DNA of 64,000 bases from Glutinoglossum americanum (taxonomy: Eukaryota > Ascomycota > Geoglossomycetes > Geoglossales > Geoglossaceae), in contig JAGHQL010000078.1 of the NCBI GenBank assembly GCA_020080175.1, forward strand, positions 1-64,000, read 5' to 3'. Both the position numbers and the translations under genes were made by a program. Position 1 is the first letter of the stretch; every line of letters starts with the position of its first letter. A model generated the notes under the pieces. It was not told where the DNA came from. It searched no databases and saw only the letters and a program-made list of their open reading frames with translations. Positions 10,687 to 21,112 of the stretch are shown one piece after another.

Positions 10687-11325
10687 TCATCTCCGCGATC
10701 TTCTCGATCCACTCCCTTTCCTATAAACCTCCTCAATGTGACCATTCCCACCCGCAGGGAGGTCAGGATCGATATATCTGATCCCACTCCGAGGTCGATG
10801 GCTACTCTGCCGCCTCGCTGTCTCAACAATAATATCATCGGAGCTGCTACTATCAACGAGAGAATTCCTCCTCGCATCGACGATGACTCTCTCCGGCCTC
10901 CGCGGACCTCGATCGAACTCGATGATTTTCTCTACTCTTCGTGAGTGCGAGGGCCGTCGCTCACGGATAACCTCCTCGCCAACGATATTGCCGACGGTAC
11001 AAGTCCAGATCAACCAGAGGATGAGCAGAAACCCAAGGACCGAGCCAATAACGATACCAACAACGCTGCCAGGAGATGGCCCGCTATCTTTATCTAAGTA
11101 TGTACTTGGTATTACTCCCGTCTGCTCATCGTTCTGTCGTCTTAAAAGCGGACCCAGCTTTGTGAGAGCTTGTGCAGCGGTGGATACGCTTTCTGCGCTG
11201 CGCGCAAGACGCTGGGGTACGAGTACGCGCGACAGGCTTGAGAATTGAGATAGTAGATCGCGGGACTGCGCATATAGTTTACTTTTTAGGATATCGTCGT
11301 GGAGGCCGGAGAAAATGGGGGGCAT
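10687..11325 (-). CDS. single-pass membrane protein, N-terminus uncertain
   Basis: The frame gives at least 212 residues. A soluble, mostly helical N-terminal part (DDILKSKLYAQSRDLLSQF; SLSRVLVPQRLARSAES) precedes one strong transmembrane helix (VVGIVIGSVLGFLLILWLIW). An Arg/Ser-rich basic cytoplasmic tail follows (RRSRR at the C-terminus). The open frame extends upstream of the listed ATG without a Met (GCPVAIAANGILGRNPTN). The true start is therefore probably in one or more small 5' exons between 11380 and 11514, likely carrying a signal peptide. The candidate introns I can draw there are only 34-41 bp, so I did not fix them. Topology suggests a secreted-side helical domain anchored in the plasma membrane; function is unknown. 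Confidence 0.6.
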   Translation of the reverse strand: MPPIFSGLHDDILKSKLYAQSRDLLSQFSSLSRVLVPQRLARSAESVSTAAQALTKLGPLLRRQNDEQTGVIPSTYLDKDSGPSPGSVVGIVIGSVLGFLLILWLIWTCTVGNIVGEEVIRERRPSHSRRVEKIIEFDRGPRRPERVIVDARRNSLVDSSSSDDIIVETARRQSSHRPRSGIRYIDPDLPAGGNGHIEEVYRKGSGSRRSRR

Positions 11326-11514
11326 GATCCGATTTGTAGGATTGCGACCGAGAATACCGTTCGCTGCGATTGCTACTGGGCAGCCTTATGCGATGCGCGG
11401 AGCCGAGCTCGACGAGATGACGCACCAGTAACGCAAATGGATTGCGGAACGACTTTGATGTCAGTGAGGAAGAATCACTAGCATACAGGAGAAACAACAG
11501 AAAAGAAACGGCAT

Positions 11515-12553
11515 GAACGAAAGAAGAATATCCTCAGCAAAGACGAGAGCGCGGATTCAAGATTCGGAGCGGTTGGTATTGCTGACAGGGCAGGTTGATA
11601 AAACGACCCAGGTAGTGACGCAATGCCTGCCGCTGGCTCCTCGGTCGGGGCCAAAAAGGAAGGGGCGGGGACGAAACACCCAACTGTTTCTAGCTCGTAA
11701 TCCTGTAATGCTTAAAAGGCTCTTTGAAGATCGGTATGAGGAGCAGAAGGGTATACTGTAAACGGCAATCTCGAAATGTGGAAGCCGTCTGGCTTATCGA
11801 TGTCATGAGGCATCATTATCGAGGGCGAATATTTGGCCGAATGGGGGGCGAAGATGCTGGTTCGCGATCGAGGATTTCGATTGGAGGTTTCCAAGATTCT
11901 AGACCATTGCCGCCTAGTCGTTTTGCGTGCGCAGCTGGCGTTCGCATCTGTATGTATCGAGTTTGGGTGTTACGAGGCTTCAGCTTTTCCCCCTCGTTTG
12001 AGAGAGATGGGCGATGCATATCCGACCCCGTAACCGCTGCACTCTCCTTGGCGCATGCAGTGTTTCACGGAGCTTGCGATCCTCGTCGGCTTCTGCCACT
12101 GATGCTGCCGTTCCATATTTGGCTTTTCAAAGTTCATTCTCGAAAAGAAGGGAGTCGTTGACCGACAGCCGTTCATTGCAGTCAGACGAATCAAAAATAT
12201 TCGCGGCTATCGGGAAGGTTCTCTGCCCGCACTGCCGCCTTTCAATTCTCGCTTGCAAGTTTTTGCTGACGCGGACATCTTTTTGGTCTCAAATCAGTAC
12301 ACTTTTGACAAATCCGTCCCCTACTCCATAGTTATAATATCCTTCACGGCACATTCCAACTCGAACTTCGGCGATTTCCTTTCCACTCCTCAGCATCTAT
12401 AGTTTTCCGGCCTCCACGGCTTTTCAGAGGCTAATCGGATTCGGTCACTCTCTTCGATTTATCTGAAGCCTGTGCCCCACATCCACCGAGGGCATCCGCT
12501 ATCCCCTTGAAATCTGCGCCTAGCAATTGCTAAACCACTACCCATCACTGAGC
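11515..12553. other. divergent intergenic region
   Basis: About 1 kb lies between the minus-strand membrane protein and the plus-strand CYSTM gene. The frames present do not resemble proteins. A pyrimidine-rich stretch at about 12340-12550 directly precedes the CYSTM start, as expected for a 5' leader. Confidence 0.45.
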
Positions 12554-12980
12554 ATGGCCGCCATCGACAAATACGTAAGCTTTCTCCCAATATCTATGTC
12601 TAGTGGGATCTGTGAAAGCTCTACTTACTCTATTTTAGCATTCGCAAGCCCCGCCACCACAGTATCCGGATGCTGTGTACACACAACAGCAACGTGACGG
12701 CCCGGCCGGCCCTCCTCTACCCTATCAGCAGGGCCCATATCCCCCACCAGCCGAGTATTACGGCCAACAACCATATCAGTATGGACCTCCGCCGCCACAG
12801 GGTTACTACGGTTATGGTCCGCCGCCGCCACAGGGAATGTATTATCAGCAAGGGCCACCGCCTAACACACAGGGCTACTTTGCAGATGGCAGAGGCGGTG
12901 GGTCTGGTGGCTCAGGCGGTCTTTGTGCAGCGGTGCTGGCAGCTCTAGCCTGCTGTTGCTGCTTGGATTTTATGTTTTAA
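12554..12980 (+). CDS. small CYSTM-type cysteine-rich membrane protein
   Basis: Exon 1 is 12554-12574 (MAAIDKY); a 64-bp GTAAGC...TTTTAG intron leads to exon 2 at 12639-12980, giving 120 residues. The body is a Pro/Gln/Tyr-rich repeat region (PPPPQGYYGYGPPPPQGMYY), then a glycine-rich linker. The C-terminus LCAAVLAALACCCCLDFMF is the hallmark of CYSTM proteins: a short membrane module with a cysteine cluster. In yeast and plants the family is linked to stress tolerance and membrane association, with the cysteines proposed to bind metal or be acylated. A specific function here is not inferable. Confidence 0.85.
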
Positions 12981-13794
12981 GGCCGAGTGGTCGGTCGACG
13001 AAATTCTTTGGAGGGATGAACAAACCGGATTAGGGTGCACTTAAACTACATACGGGAGTTAGATAGTTTATCGGAAGAATTTCTACGATTGTGTTTCGCC
13101 CTAGTGGCTGGGGCGTACGGGATCATGGACAGCACGCTTTGGGTTTCCTTATTGACACTTCTATCTGTGTGTATTCTCTAGGCTATCTTCGGCTCGGGAA
13201 GTTATTTATTCGACTCAAATATCAGTGTTTTTGATTATCATATGGTGGTCGTTCGAACCCGCCGCGCTAGCTTGTAAGAGGTAAGAACATCTATGTTCCG
13301 GACCAGCACTTTGGTTAGTGCAACTTAAGAGGATGCATCTACTAGTCGGTAAGACTCTCTCAGTTCAAAAGAGATAATATATTTTCTAATCTTCGAAAAT
13401 ATGAGGGTTGTCCGATATCACGTGGCGCCCTCGCTGGTATTGGCTACACTTCAGCCTCCAATAACATTATTAATCAAGCATTTCCGCAATCGGAAGGAGA
13501 TGTCAATTGCGCCCTTCTGGATCCAAAAGCGGTTAACGCGAGGCGATACGGGGAAAGACAAGGATTTCATTGGGATGGTCGTTTACCTTCGGCATGCTTC
13601 GGTGCAGCATGAGTCTTCCTATAATTCTCAAGATGACCCTCGACATATCTCGTTTTTTTGCTTCCTTCATTTGTATCCGTCGCGCTCTAGAAGCATTGAG
13701 CCCTCAATTGAGGCTTTCAGATACCAGGCTATAACCCTGGTTTGCGGGCAATTTCAATTAAATTTCTATTGTCCGTTGTTTGCGTTGCCGACTC
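12981..13794. other. intergenic region
   Basis: This gap holds the 3' flank of the CYSTM gene and the 5' flank of the homeobox gene. An open frame at 13401-13865 overlaps the homeobox start in another frame and looks like chance. I see no RNA gene. Confidence 0.45.
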
Positions 13795-16029
13795 ATGGAA
13801 TACTTCGATTTCGATCAGGCTTCTTTCGCTGGACACGACCAGCAAGTTGGCCTCCCAGGTGCTGAGTTATCATGCAGTGCCTTGAAATCCCCTGATGGCG
13901 ATATTGATGATGGCGATTTCTTACTCCGGATGGGCGATGATTTTCTATCCTTCTCGCAGCCTTGTTTTGGCTCCGCGCAGGATACTATAATGGGCGACAT
14001 GGCCTGCTTCGATGATTTCCAGAGCTGGATACCCAAAACCTCTAAGCCAGCGGCGCCGTGCGATTGCTGTCGACGATCGAAATTCGAATGTCTTATCGTT
14101 TATGAAGGGCAGAGTGCGTGCTCTAGCTGTGTGGCTCTATCTAAACCATGCAGTTTCGCGAAGCCTCAACCAGATTCCAACAACGAAATCGACCCCTTAC
14201 CAAGGGTTCTTGGAGAGACCCAGGGCTTGCACGGTGTCTCGGAGGACGGCGCTCCGGAAACACTAGGGAGACCCAGAAAATCTGGGACGCGGTTTTCCAG
14301 AGCTTCAGTTGGTATCCTGAAGGCTTGGTTCATGGAGCATATCACTCACCCATATCCTACCGACAGAGAGAGAGATGAGCTCAAGAAACAAACTGGCTTA
14401 AAAAGGAGTCAGATATCGAATTGGCTTGCCAATACTCGACGCAGAGAGAAAAGCCGTATAAACCGATCTGCCACTGGAGCCGGATCTGGCCCCGTCCATG
14501 CATTCACCCCACTCCCTGGGATTAGTATCCCCGGTACTATAGACAAGAATTCACTTAAGAATATGAACCCACTTGAGCGCTGGAAGGTCTCTCCACCCGA
14601 AAACGAACCGGCATCCGTTAGTGCTATTGCAGACGCCGTCGCAAGGTCCAAATACCCTGCCGATGGGGACCCGCCATCCCTCTCTACTAGTTGGTTGGAT
14701 AACCAGCGCTCTGAATGTTCCAGCACTGGCTCTAGCTTTTCCGTCTTCAAAGCACCATCAATGGCAAGCTTGGATACTGGAAGATCTAGCGGAGGATCCG
14801 ACTTCTCTTTCAGCTCGGTCTTCTCCCATCAGTCTCGGCGCTCGTTTGGTTCCTTTCCAATGGCGGAGAAAAAGGATCGGCGAAGGCGCCGTCCAGCCAC
14901 ACCCCAGAGAAGTGACTCCGGCACCACCAGAATGTTCCAGTGCACCTTCTGCACTAACAGCTTCAAGACAAAGCATGACTGGCAACGGCATGAGAAATCA
15001 CTGCATCTCCCTCTGGAAAGCTGGACATGCGCAAAATATGGTGCCGTCATCGTTACCCCCACCTCCGTTCGCTGTGCTTACTGTAACTTGGAGAACCTGA
15101 AAAGCGGACACCTGGAAACGCACAATTTCCAGCAATGCATAGAGAAGAGCATCCAAGAACGAACTTTTTACCGCAAAGATCACCTGAGGCAGCACCTCCG
15201 ACTCGCTCACGGATGCACCTTCCAGGGGCAGATGGAGATTTGGAAAGAGGAGGTGGTGGACTTGAAGTCTAGGTGCGGGTTCTGCGACACAAATTTCTCA
15301 ACATGGCAGACCCGAGTGGACCATATCGCAGCGCATTTCCGAGCCGGAGCGCAAATGGCGAATTGGAAGGGAGACTGGGGTTTCGAACCCAAGATCCTCG
15401 AGACCTTGGAAAACGCTATGCCTCCCTATTTGATTGGACAGGAACGCCGCACTGTTCAGCCCTTTATCGCTACTGATCCCCCGGCGATCAGCTATGAACA
15501 ATTCGAACGTGAGCTATCTGCTTGGATCGCAGACCAAAGGGCTTTGGGTATCTGCCCAACCGACCAGATGCTCCAGGACCAGGCAAGACATACTGTATTC
15601 AGAAGCGATGACCCTTGGAGCCAAACAGCGGCGCGCGCAGAAGGGTGGCTGGACATGGTCAAAGCGAAGAATGGACTAGCTGAGGTGTCAGCCGGCGGAA
15701 ACGAGGCTCCGGTAAACCACCCGGGAACGTCAAGTTTTCATCGGTCAGCTTATATCCCACCCCCAGAGATCGGCATGTGCTATACGGTTCTGGAACGCGA
15801 GTTAGTGTGTTGGATCAAGGAGCAAATCGCTCAAGGCATCATCCCCTCCGATGAGATGATTCAAGATCGGGCTCGGGTGATCATCTACAATTGTGACGAC
15901 TCTTGGAACCAGACCGCGGCTGACAACTCAGAGTGGCTTGAGAAGGTGAAGCAGAAAAATGGGTGGGTTGACGATCAAGGCCACTGGACCTTCCGTACTG
16001 AGGGCAACGATCTGGCCCTCGGGTCCTGA
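13795..16029 (+). CDS. TALE-type homeobox and C2H2 zinc-finger transcription factor
   Basis: This intronless gene encodes 744 residues, starting at ATG 13795 (MEYFDFDQASF). The order is: an acidic N-terminus; a Cys-rich patch at residues 89-119 (CDCCRRSKFEC...CSSCVALSKPC) that resembles a variant Zn(II)2Cys6 cluster; and a homeodomain of the KN/TALE class at about 159-220 (HITHPYPTDRERDELKKQTG, then SQISNWLANTRRREK). A Ser-rich linker follows, then C2H2-type fingers from residue 383 (CTFCTNSFKTKHDWQRHEKS), a degenerate Cys-rich part from 427 and a finger from 494 (CGFCDTNF). The C-terminal part has two copies of a ~60-residue module, at 569-628 and 665-724, about 31 of 60 positions identical (ERELxxWI, DDxWxQTAA, VKxKNG). 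It should be a nuclear DNA-binding regulator. Homeobox/C2H2 proteins are known in Pezizomycotina; targets are unknown. Confidence 0.88.
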   Translation: MEYFDFDQASFAGHDQQVGLPGAELSCSALKSPDGDIDDGDFLLRMGDDFLSFSQPCFGSAQDTIMGDMACFDDFQSWIPKTSKPAAPCDCCRRSKFECLIVYEGQSACSSCVALSKPCSFAKPQPDSNNEIDPLPRVLGETQGLHGVSEDGAPETLGRPRKSGTRFSRASVGILKAWFMEHITHPYPTDRERDELKKQTGLKRSQISNWLANTRRREKSRINRSATGAGSGPVHAFTPLPGISIPGTIDKNSLKNMNPLERWKVSPPENEPASVSAIADAVARSKYPADGDPPSLSTSWLDNQRSECSSTGSSFSVFKAPSMASLDTGRSSGGSDFSFSSVFSHQSRRSFGSFPMAEKKDRRRRRPATPQRSDSGTTRMFQCTFCTNSFKTKHDWQRHEKSLHLPLESWTCAKYGAVIVTPTSVRCAYCNLENLKSGHLETHNFQQCIEKSIQERTFYRKDHLRQHLRLAHGCTFQGQMEIWKEEVVDLKSRCGFCDTNFSTWQTRVDHIAAHFRAGAQMANWKGDWGFEPKILETLENAMPPYLIGQERRTVQPFIATDPPAISYEQFERELSAWIADQRALGICPTDQMLQDQARHTVFRSDDPWSQTAARAEGWLDMVKAKNGLAEVSAGGNEAPVNHPGTSSFHRSAYIPPPEIGMCYTVLERELVCWIKEQIAQGIIPSDEMIQDRARVIIYNCDDSWNQTAADNSEWLEKVKQKNGWVDDQGHWTFRTEGNDLALGS

Positions 16030-17496
16030 TCAGCAAGATCCTAGGAGTTTTTCGGGGAGCAATAAGAATTCATGACCTTTACCCCTTTCTTTTACCTCAA
16101 CTTCGCCCTTTTGGGTTTCAATATTCCATTCCGAGTTGTGAATATGGAACACAGGCTGCAACGTTGCGGATACAATGATGGTTGCTATCTCATACCACAC
16201 CTTACTGAGTTATTTTTCCTGCCTGTTTACTTACCGGTTTCAGATCTGAGAAAAACATTCCTATTCTAAAAAAAAACACGAACAGAGACGATTAATGTCG
16301 TTTCCTTAACGAATATCTTCTTTAACTCCAAAAGGGAATTGTTATCGAAGGAACGGGTAAAAATGTACTCCTTGCTGTACTTGAAGGCCTCTCCCGCCTT
16401 TACAGGGATTCAAGACTAACGACATGGACATTAGCAAGAGTAAGGGAATTTTCTACATGGTGCTTCGTTTTCGATATCACTTGGGTCTACACCTTGCGCT
16501 TCTATACAGATAATAAATTCCAGTCGATATATAGCGCGAGAATAGCTGTCCTTTTCAGGAAAGAGAATGCCAGAAAGTGCATGTCCATAAGTGGTGACGG
16601 CTTAGGGTTCCAGTGCCCGTCGAGTATACCGTTGATACCAGCCATCTATTCCCTATTCTATCAACCACCTGTGGGGGGGGATATGGGGCGTTGGCAAAGG
16701 CTATTATAGCAGATAAATAGGTTGGAGGAATGATACAGAAGCTACCCGGATAGGGAAGTTTAAACACACATTATCCTTCATCCAGGTTCTGCGAAAGGAC
16801 TGCCCGTATTATAGCAAAAATCACCTAATTGAGTGGTTTTAGTCTCATTACGGCTCGGGTGAACGGTCTTTTTGCCTTAAAAATCTGAACCGTGCGGCTA
16901 CCCTTTCCGGCAGGTTCTTTGTAAGCGCGGTGACTCTTTTCGCCTGCAATGTTCGGGTGGGGCATATCTCTAAGCAAATCGGAGGCCTCCATCGTGCGAG
17001 GCTGAGTGGTTCCCCCAGTCAATGCGCTTTACCCGAATAGGTGACCGCGACTTGCGGATTCCCGCATGTGCTGCAAATGGGATGACACTTAAACCCGCTC
17101 TCCCACGGCAACAGCTTCAAGATCATTCATGTGTGAGAAAGCGCACCATAAACTCTGGATTTGAGCGAACATCGTCGGGTTTGTGCAGAGCCATCGGTCG
17201 ACTCGAGGCCTCACGTCCGAACTAGCACATTCGATACTCTGTTACAATTTATACGAACGACCGCCCACTACAACGTTAGTGGAACTCTCCTGCAAGTCGT
17301 ATTGCTGCTCAGCGAATCGAAAAATATCGAATTTACACGGAGCCATTGGCCGACTCGAGGCTTACGTGTAAAGAAAAACAGTCGACCCTTTACGCCGACA
17401 TATATCTATTCATTTTCCGTAAAGTTGCTTTTTTGGTAGGACCCCCCCTCACCTTTCTCTCTCGCGGAGAGCCTGACAGAGTGTTTTCAAGCAGAT
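16030..17496. other. intergenic region upstream of a C2H2 gene
   Basis: Nearly 1.5 kb without a supported gene. It contains the pair of ~30-bp direct repeats listed separately near its right end, and a C/T-rich stretch just before 17497 that resembles a 5' leader. The short open frames give no recognisable protein. Confidence 0.45.
17188..17368. repeat. pair of ~30-bp direct repeats
   Basis: Two imperfect copies lie at 17188-17216 and 17340-17368, both beginning GAGCCAT and sharing the core CGACTCGAGGC before TTACGT or TCACGT. Weaker similarity (AGCGAA, then ATCG) extends about 30 bp upstream of each copy, so the duplicated unit may be ~60 bp with a ~152-bp period. They sit 130-300 bp ahead of the start of the next gene and could be paired regulatory sites or a small duplication. 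Confidence 0.6.
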
Positions 17497-20187
17497 ATGA
17501 GCTCCCCAATGTATAGCCGAAACAACGGTTTCTTCGACGCGGACGCTGCAATTCCCTACGACGCCTGGCAACAGAACTCACCGGGACCCTCCTCGGCCAC
17601 TGTCGATCAGCCGACGCACATAGGCCCTGAAATGACATCGCTGCGATCCCCTGCAGCTGTGGGAGTTGATGGCCGATTACCGCGAAGATTCAAATCGCAT
17701 GAAATGGACGAATTCCTCAAGGGTATATATCCTCACGCGAAAACACCACAAGAGAGGATGAGGGAGTGCAATATCGACCTTCTGAGGATGGCTAACGAGG
17801 CTCCCTACCCCGAATATGCTGCGCCAGCAGCTACCGGCGATGGTAACATTTTCTCCGATCTATTAGATCCTTCCGCCTATAGCGAGCCATTCGGCGAATG
17901 GGCTCAATGCGAAATAACGCCACAAGAATTTGAAAATCCACCGTCTGCCTACCCGTCATCTCACTACCTTATCCCACCGGCGATCGAAGTTGATCAGACA
18001 TATGCAACTAACTATGACTTCCTCCATGCCGACTCTGGTATGGAATCGGTTTCGTCGGCAATGGGCAGCTTTGAGGACTCGCCCTCCAACTACACTTCGT
18101 CCGACTATCCTACTCCGCCAGAATTCCAAGCTTCGGGAACACACATAGGCAATTCGCTTAGCGTTGGCTCTAGCTCCTCTCAACCTTCTCCTGCGAGCGT
18201 GAGTTCACCACTAATGCCTGACCATCGACTATCTCGCATCCCGCGACATCAGGCACCTAATGCGGACCAAGCCGAAGCCACAGCGCCATTGGTAATGGTG
18301 CTAAATGCAAAAAATATGTCAACAGTGGCTCAACGAACACGGGCGAAATATACCCCAGCAAAAAGGAAGGAGGTCCATGACACAAGGAAGAGGGGTGCCT
18401 GTAACGAGTGTCGGCGGCGAAAAAAAAAAGTAAGCATCCAATTTTAAAGGAGGTTGTGGGTGCAATACAGTCACGAACCCAAAATCATGGTACACCGGTG
18501 GGAAGCAAAAGCTTTACCGCTACCTTCCGTATCCCTCCTCGATTTGCTTGCGGCAGCTGATTCGGGACCTTTAGTGCATCCACGTTACCCCAGTGGATGA
18601 GGTGGTTCCCACCAAACGCCGTGCGATAGCTTGTGACCCAACCCGCAGGCCGCGATACAATAAGGACCGCACTAATAATGACCACGCGATCGGGTATGCA
18701 TTGTATCTTCCCGAGTCGCGGCATTGCCTCTAATATTTTCCATTTGCAGAAGTACCTTGCCTAGTCATCCTTCCCCGATTCCGAATTCAGAGCCCTCCGG
18801 TCGTACGGGCGAAGTCGCTCCTATTACTCCCCGGATTCCTTATACTAACAAGGGAGAACCCTTGCTTAGCCTGGGTGACTTCGAGACCCCACTTGTGGAC
18901 ACTGTGGAGCCTGATACCTCAGTGGATACCGGATTATCGCCTTTCCCGCCGGAGTCAGACTTTATCTTGTTCCCTGAGGAGATGGACTACAGGTTCTCTC
19001 CCAGTCAAATGAACATGGACCTAATTGCGACTACTAGGCGGAGTTCCGGACGATCCAGGCCCAGTAGCGGGATAACCCGACAATCTATCGAAGAAGGGAT
19101 TGACCAATATCTTCGTCGTGACCTCGACCGGCCCACCGATCATAATCCCCATGATTATATGTTTGTGACTAGCCATAGCCCTCTCTCATCTCCCAACGAC
19201 GTCTTGGGCTATCACGATCCTCACATTGGTGCTTGGATACCAAGTTATCAGGACTCTCACTTTGACGACCCTATACCGCATTTTGAGGGAATCCCCCGCG
19301 ATAAATTTGGAAGGGTGAACTGCCTGGTAAAAGTTTGCAGGAGAACATTTAGTGACCCCCTTAGGTGGGAAAGGCATTTACGACGGTGTCGCCGGATCTA
19401 CAGAATGTACTGCAAGGTAACTGACCATAAAGAGTCGTGCCCCGGTCAGAACGCGCCCGAGGACCATGAGGGAGCTCTATCCCACTTTGCGCCACATGTT
19501 AATTCTGGAAGACTACACTGCCCAGTGACAGGCTGCGAGAGTGCATTCGTTTGCCTCGCTGCATGGGAGGTCCATTTCCGGCGGTGCCACCGGATCCCTA
19601 TCAGGACACCCCCTAGCCAGGGTACAACTCAGGGTAGGATAGGGGCACAGAATTCACCGTCTCGCTCTATCAGTAGTCCAATATCAAGACCGGAGCGGAC
19701 TACTTTTATGAGGGATATATCCAACGTAGCAGTACCCACCACTAGTAATTCCCGTTTCGTCGCTGAGAGGCGAACGCACGTTGAGACCAGCAATCAATCC
19801 GGCATCATCATCAACCACCTTATAGGTCACCCCTTCAAAGATGAGGTTCACCTAAAGCGACCCCAGCTGCAGATATCTAGACGAGCCTTGTTGGATACTG
19901 GTTCCGAAGAAAACCTCCTAACGGAATCTCTCCTCGGAAGAATAATTTCAAATATTAATCAGAACCGACACCAGCAGCTGATACCTACACCAGCCTCGCG
20001 AGATATGGCTTCCGAAGACTCTCCGTGGGAGTTATCCCTCGGAAGAGTAATCTCACATATCGACCGCGAGCATAATCCATACACCCTATCGGCATACGGA
20101 TTACCAGCAGCAAAGGTCTGTTTCCTAACTTTTCCACAACTCGGCGCGTGTTTACAAATAGCTGATACATTACATCGCCGCTCATAG
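17497..20187 (+). CDS. C2H2 zinc-finger protein with partial Cys-cluster motif, gene model uncertain
   Basis: The first exon (17497-18429) encodes an acidic, Ser/Pro/Tyr-rich N-terminus ending in KYTPAKRKEVHDTRKRGACN then ECRRRKKK, which resembles the first half of a fungal Cys-type DNA-binding motif. The second exon (from about 18750) encodes two C2H2-like units (CLVKVCRRTFSDPLRWERHL; CPVTGCESAFVCLAAWEVHF) and a Ser/Arg-rich tail. The GTAAGC donor after an A10 run and the TTGCAG acceptor at 18749 are clear, but joining them puts exon 2 out of frame. One A fewer in the run, or the weaker AG at 18791-18792, would restore it. The ~320-bp intron is long for this window. At the 3' end a GTCTGT donor (after 20115) could splice in phase to 20305, giving a longer tail to 20652. 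A nuclear regulator is inferred. Confidence 0.6.
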
Positions 20188-21112
20188 ATACTACGCACGG
20201 CTAGGGGCATGATCGCCTTTCCCCACATCGATGCGGGCGAATTTAAATACCAGTGGGCTAACAACACTCCGCTTTCCGCACAGAATATTTTGAAAATCTA
20301 ACAGATGAGTATTACTATTAGGCAAGCAAACCCTCAACATCAGTCGAGCTCTCAGCACCATCTCGACCAGACGGTCGTCATCGACACTGGCGCTGCCGGC
20401 GCCACCCAGGTGGATGGCTCCGTTGAGGAGCCTCCCCACGTCCAACGAGCAGTATCCCTACGGAATACTACTCCGGCACAAGCATGCTCCTCGAGAAGAA
20501 GCACGCTGGTAATCGCTGACGGTCGGTTACTAGTATATTACTGCTGTTGGCTAAGCTGCCGGTTCCTCGATCAATGGTCAGTTGCCGGACGAGCGTGGTG
20601 CCTGTTCTTTGTCTTGCTGTGGTGGCGCTTTGAGAACAGAAAACTTAGTTAGCATGGTCGTTTGCTTGAATAAACTCGAGCTCTTATTTCTTTTCGCGGT
20701 GTTGGAAATTCCCAAATCCTTAGCCCCTCCCTTTTCCCCGCCTTATTTCCTTTTCGGTGGTGAGAATTATCACCTGATCTGATGGTCTGTTCTAGCACAT
20801 GTATATAAACAAGAACATTTTGGCTGGTCGTTTTTGACCCCAAGACCATGTATGTATGTGTATGTATAAAAGTCACAACCACCATGGCGGAGATTTTATT
20901 GCAGGGGTTATTAATTGCATGGGATAGCTAAGTCTAGCCCAGAAGGTTCACCAGGATACCTTACACGAGTCGATACGTAAGATATCACCGGTATCGTGAG
21001 CTGCGGAAGGGATCCCTATAAATACCGGCATCTCCATGAGGAATGCCGTCGCATCATTTTATATAGGCACCAGATAATCCACCCCTACAAAGCCCACCGT
21101 TACATCGTAGAA
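20188..21112. other. intergenic region or 3' extension of the C2H2 gene
   Basis: A plus-strand frame at 20305-20652 directly follows a good acceptor (TCTAACAG) in the phase needed to extend the upstream gene. Beyond 20653 I see nothing coding; the AlkB-like gene ends at 21113 on the other strand, so this is a convergent 3' region. Confidence 0.4.

Noticed and set aside
11724-12161. Plus-strand 145-residue frame between two genes
   Set aside because: No domain, no conservation-like pattern, and it would overlap the promoter region of neighbouring genes.
13248-13270. tRNA-like TTCGAAC element
   Set aside because: The stem has a mismatch and no upstream A box or cloverleaf is present.
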